Source of the DNA: Spongospora subterranea f. sp. subterranea
Lineage: Eukaryota > Endomyxa: Phytomyxea > Phytomyxea > Plasmodiophorida
Reading direction: 5' to 3'
Assembly (NCBI GenBank): GCA_049724395.1
Contig: JAUGWO010000334.1
Coordinates: forward strand, 1 to 42,486
Length of the DNA stretch: 42,486 nt
Shown here: piece after piece, positions 11,202 through 24,877 of the stretch
How positions within the stretch are numbered: the first letter of the stretch is position 1
Layout of the letters: the number at the start of each line of letters is the position of its first letter
Notes under the pieces: generated by a model
Databases searched by the model: none
The model's input: the letters and a program-made list of their open reading frames with translations, nothing else
Told to the model about the DNA's origin: nothing
Program-made: the position numbers and the translations under genes

Positions 11202-14200
11202 ATGGCCATCACCTCAGATCCTGAAGACAAGACGCCGAGAACTACCTCAATCGTGAAAACGCCCCGATCCCTCATGTTTGCGACGGATTTCGCCACGACC
11301 GCCCCTGCTGGTGTTTTCAGCAAGCACCCCGCGACGTCAGTCCGATCGTTATCGATTCGCGACTCGATGGTCGAACCGCCTGTTGATGTGATCTTCCCCA
11401 TTCCGATCCAGGACTATCAGGCCGCTGATCTGGTGCGCGATCAGTTCCTGCAAGGCGGCGTGTCTCAGCATCTCTCCAACATCCCCGCGTTCTCCGAATT
11501 TGAACGCCAGGTTCGCCTGGGCACCTGCTTCCTCCAGTTCATCGTTCTCCATTTCTTGCACGCCGAATCCGGAACCCCCAGCCCGGAGACGTCCTACCGC
11601 ATCCTGACCGCTCTGCTCCAGGAGTTCTGCATGCAGTTCCTCCAGCGAAGCAACAACGTCCACACTGCCACACGCGATCTTCCTCATCCGCTTCGCCAGC
11701 TCGTTATCAGCACATTCTACAAATCGCTCACGTGTCTTCGCCAGCTATCTTCGTATTCGCCAGGGCCAGATTCCCCCCGAAACTCTTCCTCCAGCATTGA
11801 CGTTCTATCGGCACCGCAACCTGCATTGTTTCTGGCATCACAGAGTGGCCAAGCGTCGCTGTTCGCCGTGTTTGGTGGGCAAGGGGGGGATACGTACTTT
11901 GACGAAATGATCGACATCGTGAACACCTATCCAGATTTCGTGAACCCGTTCCTGGCGAAGATGGCCGATGTTCTACGCAAGCAGGCCGACGACCAGTCCG
12001 CTTTGGAATTCCATTCGCAAGGACTGCTCATCCAACGCTGGATCCACGTTCCCGAATCACGACCCACAATCGATTACCTGGTCTCCGCTCCGGTTAGCCT
12101 GCCATTGATTGGGCTGACGCAGCTCCTCAACTATTTCGTTCTGATGAAAATTCTGGACATTTCCCCTAAGGAACTCAAGACGTATTTCAAAGGTATCTCG
12201 TTTGGTCGTGTCTGTGGTGTTGATCAAACGTTCATTATTCAAACTTAGGTGCAACTGGTCATTCGCAGGGACTTGTATCTGCCGTTGCCATCGCCAGTTC
12301 CGACACCGAGGAAGAGTTCTTCGAGAATGCTCGCCGCGCTCTGCTTCTGCTGTTTTGGATCGGTTGCCGTTCGCAACAAGTTTACCCTCTCACCACTCTC
12401 AACCCGACTATTCTCAAGGGCTCTCTTGACAGTGGCGATGGCGCTCCCACTCCAATGCTGTCTGTCTCCAATATCGGCTACGATATCGCACTGAAGTTGG
12501 CCAACGAACACAACAAGCTCCTTCCCGACGACCGCAAGGTCAGCATCTCGCTCATCAACGGTGCCCGTACGTTTGTTTGCGCTGGACACCCTCAGAGTTT
12601 GTACGGCCTCAACGTCGCGCTTTCCAAAATGAAGGCGAAACCTGGACAAGATGACAGTCGCGTTCCGTACAATAAGCGCCGTATCAAGCTCACAACCAAG
12701 TTTCTTCCTGTCACTGTTCCTTTTCATACCGATCTTCTCAAGGACGCTGTTGATCTTGTTGCCGACGATATCGAGCGTTTCGACCTCAATTTCGCCTCAG
12801 ACAAAGTTTCGATTCCAGTCTATTCGAATTCCGGTGGGAAATCTGTGCCCGTAATTTACGATCGTTACTTGAGCTGTTATTCTAGGGTCCGATATGCGCA
12901 TCCGAGGGAATATCGCCCTATCGCTCGTGGAGCAGGTTTGCTGCAAACCCATCTACTGGGAGAAGTCGTCGTTGGCGTCGGGCGCCTCGCACATCCTGGA
13001 TTTCGGGCCCGGTGGCTCCAGCGGGATCGGTGCCCTGACCCAGAGGAACGCCGATGGAACTGGCGTGCAGATCGTGTTGGCTGGATCCCTGGAATCGTCC
13101 CATGATGCTCTATTGTGCAAAACCCAACTTCTTGACAGCACTCATTCTGCTGTTCGCTTCTCCGTTGATTGGAAGAACGAGTTTCGCCCGAAGCTGATCC
13201 AGACCAAATTGTAAGCCATGATCACGTTATTTGGCCATTGCTGTTGGTTTGACGGAAACTGTGTGTTTTAGTGACGGCAAAATTCATCTCGATACTCGAT
13301 TCAGTCGCGTTCTTGGAAAACCCCCGTTGATGGTCGCCGGTATGACGCCGACAACTGTCAGTCCTGAACTTGTCGCCGCCACGATCAAAGCCGGTTATCA
13401 CATTGAGTTGGCGGGCGGTGGCCATTACGATGAGGCGTCTTTGCGCCGTTCCGTCAACGAAATTATCCAGCAGGTCCCCGCTGGCGAATCGATCACCCTC
13501 AACATTCTGTACCTCAACCAGGCTCAATGGAGTTTTCAGTTCCCTCTCGCGCTTCGCATGAAGAAGGAAGGGATCCCTATCGAGGGGATTTGCATTGCCG
13601 CTGGTGTTCCATCTCTGGAAATGGCCGTTGGAATCGTCGAGTCGATGAAGGACGCCGGACTCAAACACGTCGCTCTGAAACCCGGCAGTATCGACGCCAT
13701 CCGCCAGGTCATTCAAATCGCCAAATCGTGCCCCGATTTCCCCCTCATTCTTCAGTGGACCGGTGGTCGGGCCGGCGGTCATCACGGTTTTGAAGACATT
13801 CATCTCCCTCTTCTCGAGACGTATTCCAGCATTCGTCAGCAATCCAACATTCTTCTGGTTGTCGGTAGCGGGTTTGGCGATGCCGACGGTTCCCTTCCTT
13901 ATCTGACTGGCGATTGGAGCGTCCCGTTCGGATACCCTTCCATGCCCGTTGACGGTTTACTCATGGGATCACGTCTGCTCGTTGCTCGTGAGGCCAGGAC
14001 CAGCGATGGGGCCAAAGACTGCATCGTTGCCGCCAGCGGGATCGTCGACGAGGAGAAGTGGGTTAACAGCTACGATAAGATTACGGGCGGCGTGATCACG
14101 GTCAAGAGCGAGCTCGGCGAGCCGATCCACAAGATCGCCACGCGTGGCGTTATGTTGTGGAAGGAGTTCGACGACACCATCTTCTCGTTGAAACCCGACG

Positions 14201-17200
14201 AAAAGGCGGCGGTTCTGGTCAAGAAACGAGACTACATTATCGAGCGCCTGAACAAAGATTTCCAGAAACCGTGGTTCGGCCGTCGTCAAAATGGGTCCGT
14301 TGCAGATATTCAGGATATGACGTATCGCGAGGTTGTCGATCGCATGATCGAGCTGATGTTCATTCGGATCAACGCCCGAGGATGGATCCATTCCAGCTAT
14401 CGCAAGATCGTCGGCGACTTCCTGGTCCGCATCGAGGAGCGCTTCTCCACGTCGTCCGGTCCGAGCTCTGTCCTGTCCGATGACGACCTTCTCCACCCGG
14501 ATTCGTTCATCTCGTCGTTCTTCGATAAGTTCCCGGAATCTGTCAGCCAATTGCTCACCTCCGATGACATTCTCTACTTCTTCACTATCTGCTCACGACG
14601 CAATCAGAAGCCTGTTCCGTTTATTCCCGTTCTAGATGAGAGATTCGAAACCTGGTTCAAGAAGGACTCTCTTTGGCAGGTCTGTGCATTTCTTGTCAGA
14701 ATTTTATATATTTCACCTCAGTTTGCACCTTTTTTTTCATTTTACGATTCTAAGCTGGACTCTGATCAGCCATCACATTAGGCAGAAGATCTGGATGCCG
14801 TTCTTGACCAGGATCCGCAACGTGTCTGCATTTTACAAGGCCCCGTTGCTGTCAAGCACTCAACTGCGGCGAACGAGACAGTGAAATCCATTCTCGACTC
14901 GATCACGCACAAGCACGTTGCGTCCGTTCTCGAGAAAGACTACGGTGGCGATCTGGCATCGGTTCCGGCCAGCGAGTACGTTGGCGGTGTCGATGTCTGC
15001 TACTCCGGCCATGTCCTGCGTCTCGTTTCGGTATCCAAGGACGTCCGCTCGACCACGTTCTATCTATCGGATGTCGAACGCGATCTCCCGCAAGCGTCGG
15101 AATGGCTCGAATTTCTGTCGGGACCGTCGTTCAACTGGGTTCGCGCTTTGCTCACCTCGCAGAACATTTTCCAAGGAAAGCGCATCACTCTGAATCCGAT
15201 CTCGCGCGTTTTCCGACCTCGCGCTGGGCAACGAGTCCGAATCGACTGCGACGACAACGACTCTCCCATCAGCATATCGATTTTTCATCACGACGCCGTT
15301 GCAGTTCGGGCGACATTCTCCGACGCCCTCATTCAGGTGTCGTTCTTTGAAAACGGGAATTTCAGTTCGTCGGAACTTGTTCTCCAGTTCAAGTATAATC
15401 CTCGTCAAGGATACGCCCCGATTCACGAGATTATGGAGGTGCATTGCACGCGCGGTTCGATGTTCTTCCACAAATCTGATTTTCTCTCGTAGGGACGTAA
15501 CGACCGGATCAAAGAGTTTTATTATCGGCTGTGGGTTGGCGATCTTTCGATTCCGAATTACGAGAAGGACTCGGTGTTCGACGCGCCCGAACATGTCATC
15601 ACGCGCAATGAGATCACCGCCTTCTGCCGTGTCGTTGGCAATCAGGCCGAGGCCCATGTCGATCGCGGTCAGGTGCGCCTGTCGGCACCGATGGATTTCG
15701 CTATGGTCGCTGGATGGAAGAGCATCATTTGCGCCCTGTTCCCCAAGTTCATCGACGCCGACCTGCTGAAGCTGGTCCACCTGTCCAACAGTTTCCGTAT
15801 GCTGGATCCGTCAGATCGTGCTCTGCAAGACGGTGATGTCGTCAGCGCTAGTTCCCAGATTGAATCGGTGGTGAATACGGCGTCCGGCAAGATCCTTCAG
15901 GTCAAGGGCATCGTCTCCCGCAATTCTAAGCCGATGATTCAGATCGTGTCAAAGTTCATGTATCGCGGGACGTTTTCCGATTTCGACACGACGTTCGACA
16001 AGACCACGCACGACCCGATGAGCGTCGAACTGAAGGCGCAGAAGGACATCGCCGTACTGGAATCGCGTTCCTGGTTTGTCAAAGATCCCGAAGGGCCGAC
16101 CCTGCTCCCTGGATCCACCCTCATATTTCGCCTGGAATCGTACTACGAATTCGCTGGACAGTCCGTCTACAACAAGGTCGTCACCACTGGCAAAGTGTCA
16201 ATGCAGATCTCGACCAAAGAGTTCGTTGACGTTGGTCTGATCCGATTCAAGCACGCTGGCTCCTGTTACGGTAACCCTGTTCTCGATTACCTCAACCGCA
16301 ACGGCTCCAAAATCGAGCGTACGATTATGTTCGATAACGGCGGCTATTCGATGCTGCCGAAAGGCGCCGCGTTCTCGTCGGCGTTCACGTCGCCGGCTCT
16401 GAACATCGAATACAGCCGAATCTCGGGCGACGTCAACCCGATTCACACGAGCCCGTATGTGGCGATGCTTGCCGACCTGCCCGGCACCATCACACATGGA
16501 ATGTGGACTAGCGCCGCCACCAAGAAGTTCGTCGAGATCTTCGCCGCCGGAAACAATCCCGAGGCAGTTCGGGCGTATAACGTCAATTTCGTCGACATGG
16601 TCTTGCCTGGTGAAAAACTCGAAACCAAGTTGACGCACATCGGAATGGAAGACGGGAAGAAGCTGGTGAAAGTGCAGTCGCTAAAGCAGGACGGCACCGT
16701 GGTTCTTGAGGGAACCGCCGAGGTCGATCAGCCGACGACTGCGTTCGTGTTCACGGGTCAGGGATCGCAATCGACGGGAATGGGAATGGACCTGTACGAC
16801 TCGTCACCGATTGCTCGAGCGATCTGGGATCGGGCCGATAAGCACTTCATGGACACGTATGGCGTCTCGATCATCGACATCGTCAAGAACAATCCCAACG
16901 AGCGAACGGTCAACTTCGGCAACCGTCTTGGAACCGCAATTCGCAAGAACTATCAGGCGCTGACGATCGATGTTCTTTTACCAGGGGGTTCGACCATCTC
17001 CAAGCCATTGTTCCCCGAAATCACCGACGATTCCGAGAGCTTCACGTTCACGTCCCCGTCCGGTCTTTTGTCGGCGACACAGTTCACCCAGCCAGCGTTG
17101 ACCCTGATGGAGAAGGCGGCGTTCGAGGATATGAAGTCCAAGGGCCTTGTCCCGTCGCTGTGCGCGTTCGCCGGTCATTCTCTCGGTGAATACAGCGCGC

Positions 17201-20200
17201 TAGCTTCGATTGCCGACGTGCTCACGGTCGAGACGCTCGTTGACGTTGTGTTTTATCGAGGTTTGAGCATGCAATCAGCCGTCCCTCGTGACGCCATCGG
17301 ACGTTCCAATTATGGCATGGTCGCCGTCAGCCCGATTCGTGTTCGTGACCCGCTCTTCGACGAGAAAGCGCTGAAGGCGCTGGTCGGGTTCATCCACAAA
17401 GAGTCAAAGGGTCTGCTCGAGATTGTCAACTACAACATCGAGAAGGAGCAGTACGTCGTGGCCGGCGATCTGGTTTGCCTGGAGACGCTCAAGGAGGTCC
17501 TGAACCTGTTTCGAATGCGCAAAATCTCCTGGAAATATCTGGCCGGATTGGCGCCCGCTGAACTATCGCAGATGGTGTCCAAGATTCTGGCCGACGTCCA
17601 ATCACTTGCTGAGCCCGGCACTACGTTCGTCGCCCTAAATCGTGGCCTGGCCACGACTCCTCTTGCCGGGATCGACGTCCCATTCCATTCCAGCTTCTTG
17701 CGAGGCGGTGTTCCCGCCTTCCGTGAGTACCTGTCGTCGCGCATCAAGGAATCCTGGATCGACGTCCATCTGCTCATCAACCGCTACATTCCCAATGTGA
17801 TCGCCGAACCTTTCCAGCTCTCCCGTGACTATATCGACCGTGTGTTCGCCATCACTGACAGCGAACGTCTCCACCATATTCTAGTCAACTGGTCCGATGA
17901 ACTGTTCGCATCTGCCGCCCAGCAACAGAAGCTCGGCCATACGCTCTTGATCGAATTGCTCGCTTATCAGTTCGCCTCGCCGGTGATGTGGATCAAGACC
18001 CAGGACGTTCTGCTGAAGAAGTTTGGCGTTATGCGATTGATTGAACTTGGACCTCGCTCGGTGCTTCGCGACATGACCATGAAAACTCTACAGAAAAAGG
18101 AGTTTGCCGATTCCGACGTCGCCAACTGCTATCGCCGTGAGAACCTCTGCTACGCTCGCGATCGTGATCTCATCTACTACGTCGATACTCAGCCCGATGA
18201 TGAGGATGATGCTCCCGGCTCTGTTTCTACCCCCATGGCGCCATCCGCTGTTGTCGCAGCCCCAGTATCTGTCGCTGCCGCTCCTACTGGTGTCTCTGTT
18301 GATCATATCGCGTAAGATCGTAATTTCTCTCGTTTTGCACTGAGTCCTTTTGCTGCACCTTTTGCCAAACCTTGATCCTTTTTTTTTATCTTTTCCTTTC
18401 ATTTTCTTTCATTTGTTTATACAGTATTTTGTTGCAGTTGTAAATTCGCTAATCGTTATTCTAAGCGACGTTGTATTGCTGTTTTTTTTCAATGCTGTCT
18501 TCTTTCTATTCTCTTTTCTTGCGCCAATCTTCACTTATCATCCTGTTCTACGTATTGATTGGTTCATTTTCAGGGATGCTCCTATTCCCGCTCTGGACGT
18601 TCTCCGTTCGATCATCGCCCACAAGCTAAAGCGCAAGGTTACCGAGGTTCCCCTGACCCAATCGATCAAGGACATCGTCGGCGGGAAGTCCACAATGCAG
18701 AACGAGATTCTGGGCGATCTTGCCAAAGAATTTGGCAGCGATCTGGTTCCCGATAAATCCGAAGAGCTCCCGATTCAAGATTTATCGAACCTGCTGTCCC
18801 CTCTTCATAGCGGCAACCTTGGATCTTACACCTCCACCATGGTCAACAAGTTGGTCAGCAGCAAATTCCCTGGCGGTTTCGGCCTATCACACGCGAAAAA
18901 ATTGCTGGCCGATTCGTTCGGTCTGGGTGCTCTCCGATCGGATGCGCTTTTGCTGCACGCGGCCACCATGGAACCCACCAACCGTTTCGGGTCCGAGGAT
19001 GACGTCGTCGCTTGGATGTCCACCGCTGTATCGTCGTACTGTGCCTTGGCCGGGATTCAGCTTGCGGTGTCATCGTCGGCCGCTCGCCAGGACTCACAAG
19101 TGGCCGTTGTCAGCAGCGCCGAGCTGATCTCGATGCAGATGCGCATCGATAACCAGATCAGGGACCAACTCGAAGGGTACGCCAAGTTCCTCGGCATCGA
19201 TTTACGCGAAGGATTCAACAATCTAGAGAAGGAGCAAGCCGCTTTGCGTCAGGCGATCGCCGAGATCGATTTCTGGGTCGCCGAGCACGGTCACGAGTAT
19301 GCGGACGGCATCAAACCGGTGTTCGACCCGCTGAAGGTTCGCACGTACGACAGCTACTGGAACTGGGTCCATCAGGACGCGCTGCTGCTGTTCTACGACA
19401 TCATCTACGGTCGCCTGACCCACGTCGATCGCGCCATCATCACCAAGTGCATCCACATGATGAACCGCTCTAATCCCCGTCTTCTTCAACACCTTCGCTA
19501 TAAGATTATGAAGGATACGGATGTGACGCTGGGCCCAACGTATAAGCTCGCCAAGGAACTTGGTACTGTTCTTATCGACAACATCGAAAGCGTTGCGGAT
19601 GCGGCTCCGGTCTATCGCGACGGTGAGTTTTTTGCCCGATTTGGTTTGTTCACCTCGATATTTTTGGTCTGATTCTTCTCGCTTTAGTTGCTGTTCCAAC
19701 GGGTCCTCGAACGACGATTTCCGAATCGGGCGAAATTCAATACACAGAAGTCCCTCGTCCTGGCGTCTCGAAATTCGAAGATTTTGTTCGTGAAATGAAG
19801 CAGGGCAGCGACCTAACCGCTCAGGGCAGCGCCAATAATCGCAGCCCATTCATCTTCCTGAAATCGCGCGATTCCGACGATCCGAACGTGTGGAACTTCG
19901 ACGACGCCAAGACGCAGACCTACTTCAACGCGTTGGAGTCGATGGTGAAAGACGGGATCACGTTCCGCGGGAAACACGTTCTTGTCACCGGCTGTGGTGA
20001 AGGATCCATCGGTGGCGAGATCGTCAAGGCGTTGCTCGCCGGAGGCGCTCAGGTTGGTCCAAACTGTGCCTCACCTCGGTTGCAGGCATCTAATGGCGCT
20101 ACTCTGTCCAGGTTATCGCCACGACGTCGCGTTCTTGTGAAACCCGTTCACGACTATTTCCGTCAACTGTACGAACGGCACGGGTCGAACGGATCGCGCT

Positions 20201-23200
20201 TGATCGTGTTCCAGTTCAACCAGGGATCGAAACAGGATGTCGACGCGCTGATCAACTACATTTACAATCCCGATCCGAAGAAGGGTTTGGGCGTCGACCT
20301 CGATTACGTTATTCCGTTTGCCGCCATCTCTGAGAACGGCCGATCTCTGTTCAGTATTGATTCCCGTTCGGAACTGGCTCATCGTATCATGTTGACGAAT
20401 GTGTATCGTCTGCTCGGCAACGTGGCGTCGAAGAAGCGCGATCTTCGACAGCACACGCGCCCCGCTCAAGTCCTTCTACCGCTGTCGCCCAATCACGGCA
20501 TCTTCGGCAACGACGGTCTCTACTCGGAATCGAAACTCGGCCTGGAGTCGCTGATGAGCCGATGGGAGTCGGAAGACTGGGGCGATTACCTGACCATTGT
20601 CGGGACTGTTATCGGCTGGACTCGTGGAACACGGCTCATGACCGAAAACAATCTTATCGCCGAAGGTATCGAAGCCAAGGGCGTGCGAACGTTCAGCACG
20701 AGCGAGATGGCGTACTGTATTGTGGGTCTGATGCACTTCTCTGTGGCCCGGTTATCACAGGAAGCGCCATTGGTCGCCGATCTCAGCGGTGGAATGAAGT
20801 TGGTCCACAATCTCAAGGCTCTGTCCACCGAGTTGCGTTCGTTCCTCACCGAATCGTCGTCGATTCGCAGGGCGATTTCGCGCGAAGACGAGGCCCAGAG
20901 CAAGGTCATGGTCGGGCCGGCATTCGAGCAGACCAAGACGCACACAGTTTCCCCACGCGCCAATCTCAAGTTCCAGCTCCCCGAGATCCCCACCGACACG
21001 CAGCTCAAGTCCCTCGAATATCTCCAGGGAATGCTGGACCTGGACCGAGTCGTGGTCGTCACTGGATATGGTGAAGTTGGGCCGTACGGCAATGCCAGAA
21101 CGCGATGGGAGATGGAGGCGTTTGGCGAATTCTCTCTGGAAGGGTGCATCGAGCTGTCGTGGATTATGGGCTACATCAAGTACATTTCCAACCGGCGCAA
21201 CAAGGACGGGTCGCTGTTCTCCGGCTGGGTCGACGCCGTCACCGAATCGCCCGTTCACGATTACGAAGTGAAGAAGCAGTACGAGGAGCGCATCCTGAAA
21301 CACACCGGAATTCGGATGATCGAGGCGGAGCTGTTCCAGGGCTACAACCCCGAGAAGAAGCAGATGCTGCAGGAGATTGTGATCGATCGCGATATGCCCG
21401 CATTCGAATGCAGCAAGGAAGAGGCCGACAATTTCAAACGCCAACACGGGGACCTGGTGGACATCGTTCCCGGTGCTTCGCCTGCCCAGCTCACGGCGCG
21501 TCTGAAGAAGGGCGCCACGCTCTACATCCCCAAGGCGCTGCGGTTCGACCGCCTCGTGGCCGGCCAGATTCCCACAGGATGGGACGCCCAGCGATATGGC
21601 GTTCCCAAAGACATCGTCGATCAAGTCGATCCGGTCACGCTCTATGTTCTCGTCTCGACCGTTGACGCTCTGGTCAGTTCTGGAATCACCGATCCGTACG
21701 AATTCTACAAATACGTTCACATCAGCGAAGTTGGCAATACTGGTAATGTTGGAAATTTATCGATCGATTTTTCTCGCTCAATTTGTTGCTGTTCAGCTGG
21801 CGGTGGTGTCGGTGGAATGGTTGCTCTGCGCGCCATGTACAAGAACCGTTTCCTTGACAAACCCGTCCAGAAAGACATTCTGCAAGAGAGTTTCATCAAC
21901 ACGATGCCCGCTTGGGTCAACCTGTTGCTGCTTTCGAGCGCCGGACCAATCAAGAGCCCCGTTGGTGCTTGTGCCACCGCTGTTCAATCCATCGAGATCG
22001 GTATCGACACACTCTTGAGCGGAAAGGCGAAGGTTGTGATTTGCGGCGGATACGACGACTTCACCGAAGAAGGCAGTCAAGAATTCGCCAACATGGGCGC
22101 CACCTCGAACAGCGTCAACGAACTGGCCCATGGTCGCGAACCTCGTGAAATGTGTCGTCCGGCGACCTCTTCCCGTGGTGGATTCATGGAATCGCATGGG
22201 GCCGGCATCCATATTCTCATGACGGCTAGCGTTGCCATCGAAATGGGTGTCCCGATCTACGGCATCATCGCTCACACTTCCACAGCAATGGATAAGGCCG
22301 GACGATCGATTCCGGCGCCCGGTCAAGGTATTTTGTCGACGGCGCGTGAATCCCACGATTGTCGTCCGTCGCCGCTTCTGGATATCGAGTATCGCGCGCG
22401 TCGTTTGAAAAAGAACCGGGAGATGATTAAGGCGTCTGCCGAGTCGGATCTGGAGGAGATGTACATGGAAGCGAAACGGATACCGTCGTCGGAACGTCAA
22501 CAGTTCATCCAGGAACGATCTGAGTTCATTCAGAAGGAGACGGAGCGACAGCATAAACACGCGCTGGCGACCTGGTCCCACGATTTCGCTAAAGGCGATG
22601 CATCCATCGCGCCGTTACGTGCCGCTCTGGCCGTCTACGGTCTCAACATCGACGACATCAACGTGGCGTCCTTCCATGGAACCGGGACCAAGGCCAACGA
22701 CATCAACGAGTCCGAGGTCGTCGACAAGCAGCTCAAACACCTCGGTCGAAGTGAAGGGAACGTCATTCCGTCGATCTTCCAGAAATATCTGACGGGTCAT
22801 CCGAAGGGCGCCGCCGCCGCCTGGATGCTGAACGGAATGCTGAACGTCCTGAACACCGGCATCGTTCCCGGCAACCGCAACGCCGACAATATCGACTCGG
22901 CGATGGGCCGTTTGGAGTTCGTCATCTACCCGTCCCGCAGCATCCAGACCGACGGCCTCAAAGCCGGTCTGCTCAAGTCGTTCGGGTTCGGCCAGGTCGG
23001 CGGCGAATGTCTCGTCGTCCATTCCAAGTACCTGTTCGCGTCGCTGCCGCAATCGCAGTTCGAGTCGTACAAGGCCAAGCGCACCGTTCGCCAGCAGAAC
23101 ATGTTCCGCTACCTGCACGATTCGCTGGTCGGCACCAGCAGTTACGTCCAGGTCAAGGCGTCGCCGCCGTTCACGCCCCAGCAGGAATCGGCCGTCTATC

Positions 23201-23736
23201 TGGATCCGCTTGCGCGCGCCGAATTCGACCGCGCCAAGCAGACGTTCACGTTCTCCGGTTACGAGGGTCGCCGCGCCGCCGCCAAGCCCAAGCTTTCGTT
23301 GGAGAATCTGTTCCAGGACCTGGTCCAGACGACGCCGGATCTGCGATCGATCAATCCCGGTATCGGTTGCGATCACGAATGGATCGCCGATTTCCCTTTC
23401 AGCCCAGAATTCGTCGAGCGGAACTTCACGCCCGTCGAGATCGCCTATTGTCAAAGCACCCCCGATCCCATCTCATCGTTTGCCGGGCGCTGGTGCGCTA
23501 AGGAGGCCGTCCTTAAGTCGATCTCGGATTTCGCCACGAAAAATCAGCAGTTGTGGACGCGCGGCGCCGCCGCCCCGCTCAATGACATCGAGATCCTGCC
23601 GAGCAAGTCGGGAGCGCCCCAAGTCGTTCTTCATGGCGAGGCCAAGGACAAAGCCGCTTCCGTGGGTGTTCAGTCGATCAAAGTCACCATCTCGCATTCG
23701 TCAACCTCGGCCGAAGCCGGTGCCTTTTCGTTCTAA
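11202..23736 (+). CDS. FAS: Single-chain type I fatty acid synthase (fused FAS beta and alpha)
   Basis: Cytosolic synthesis of long-chain acyl-CoA from acetyl-CoA, malonyl-CoA and NADPH. Exons: 11202-12192, 12249-12833, 12886-13210, 13272-14679, 14782-15438, 15493-18311, 18574-19622, 19688-20052, 20112-21742, 21797-23736. About 3922 residues, close to yeast Fas1 plus Fas2 (about 3938). Domains in order: acetyltransferase (GHSQG, residues about 334-338, split by intron 1); enoyl reductase (from about 634, LQWTGGRAGGHH); dehydratase (GDVNPIH...GTITHGM, about 1630); malonyl/palmitoyl transferase (AGHSLGEYSAL, about 1882); Ala/Pro linker; ACP (GGKST, phosphopantetheine Ser about 2301); ketoreductase (VLVTGCGEGSIG; YSESK); ketosynthase (VGACATA, Cys about 3335; SFHGTGTKAND; GHPKGAAAAW); C-terminal phosphopantetheinyl transferase (SSFAGRWCAKEAVLKS). 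The start is the ATG at 11202; the upstream GTG at 11187 is less likely. Exon 9 carries one base too many near 20131-20137 relative to the conserved frame. Codon use is GC-rich, as in a highly expressed gene. Confidence 0.97.
18312..18573 (+). other. FAS intron 6 (262 nt), between MPT and ACP regions
   Basis: This is by far the longest FAS intron; the other eight are 52-102 nt. It is T-rich, with donor GTAAGA and acceptor TTTTCAG. It falls in the flexible Ala/Pro-rich linker just before the carrier-protein domain. It is therefore near, though not at, the point where FAS is divided in fungi with separate beta and alpha chains. Confidence 0.85.
21743..21796 (+). other. FAS intron 9 (54 nt), open in frame within the ketosynthase
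   Basis: Donor GTAATG, acceptor TGTTCAG. The length is a multiple of three and there is no stop, so retention would add 18 residues inside the conserved SEVGN...GGGVGGM segment of the ketosynthase. Removing it restores the family sequence exactly, so it is a real intron that gene finders could misread as exon. Confidence 0.85.
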
Positions 23737-24877
23737 TCTGCGCGCGGTTGTTCGTTGCTGTTGAGGTCGTTCCATCCCTCTCCCTATCTGCGTTTTCAAT
23801 ACACTAATCTACTCAAACTGGACAACATTGGTCTCAACACTTACAATGTAGTGCAAACCGCCAAAACAACAGTAGTTCAAAACCGGTTTTGCCTTTTTTT
23901 TGTTTTTGTTCGGCAATGGATTGAACCGGCGTCATTGGCCTTACGAGCTCAGCTTAGATCGACAGCATGTTGTTGTATTAATGCTGGGTTGATTCCATAT
24001 CCGATTCACAACACGAACCCAAACCTTCGCGTTCAATTCAGAGTGGGTTGTTGTCCATGCGTTATCCGATGACGTGTGTTCATCTCCAGATTTGACCGTG
24101 CCGACAATCGCACGAGTATTTCCCACATTCTTTTCACCTAAACGTTTGCGCGGATCGAACATAATGTTCGCTGTTCGTTCGTTTACGCTGAGTTTTAAGC
24201 GAAGACGCAGAATATTGCCAGAACCCGGTTTGAAATATGTCAGGCATGATGGGACAGATATTATGTGTGCCTTCAAATGGCCAACTGTGGCGATTCACTA
24301 AACCTACACCCTGTACTGGAGCAAAGTCTGACTTGCACCTTGGTCACTATGATGGGATCAATACTCAGGAGATACAACAGAATTGACCGTCGGTTTGATA
24401 GGAACAATCAATTTGAGTTTGTTGGTTTTGAACGTTCAAAAACGTTTCCCACACGCTGGATCACACGATCTCATATCGACGTTGAGTTTCAACGTCAGGA
24501 ACAGAGAGATTGAAACGGAGTTCGTCACTAATTTTTTAAGGTTTTGCTCTGACAAAATTCTGATCGAGATCACAATTGTTTAGCCAGAAATATTGAGTCA
24601 CATCTTGGCCTGCGATCAACCATGGAACTGCATACCGGCCCTTGTCTGCCTCTTGAGGTATCAATTGGGGTGTGGCCAACCCCCAATGCAACAATGTCGC
24701 GATTAGGACGTGGTGAGAGCAGCGATCGTTGAGCCCGATCGCCGGTGAGCGCTTCAAAACGGGACCAGGTCTGGGCCTGAAATGATCACGATCGGCTAAT
24801 ACCTGACATGAACCAGTTCTCGGGTAAACTCGTTTACTGATAAATGCGATTGAATATAGCTATCGACAACAACACGC
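23737..24877. other. FAS 3' flank, nothing recognised
   Basis: There is no AATAAA close behind the FAS stop. Short open frames on both strands lack family motifs. A - strand frame at 23941-24276 is open for 111 codons but I cannot assign it. Confidence 0.4.

Noticed and set aside
20053-20085. Shorter FAS intron 8 (33 nt) that would restore the frame
   Set aside because: It is shorter than any other intron here and would delete the conserved VIATTSR segment encoded right after the 20111 acceptor.
20755-23454. Long - strand open frames opposite FAS (up to 321 codons)
   Set aside because: They are shadows of the GC-rich FAS codon bias and show no family motifs.
23941-24276. Weak resemblance of NIMFDPRKR...GNTRA on the - strand to radial spoke protein 3
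   Set aside because: Only a few residues agree, spacing differs from the family, and no neighbouring exon supports it.
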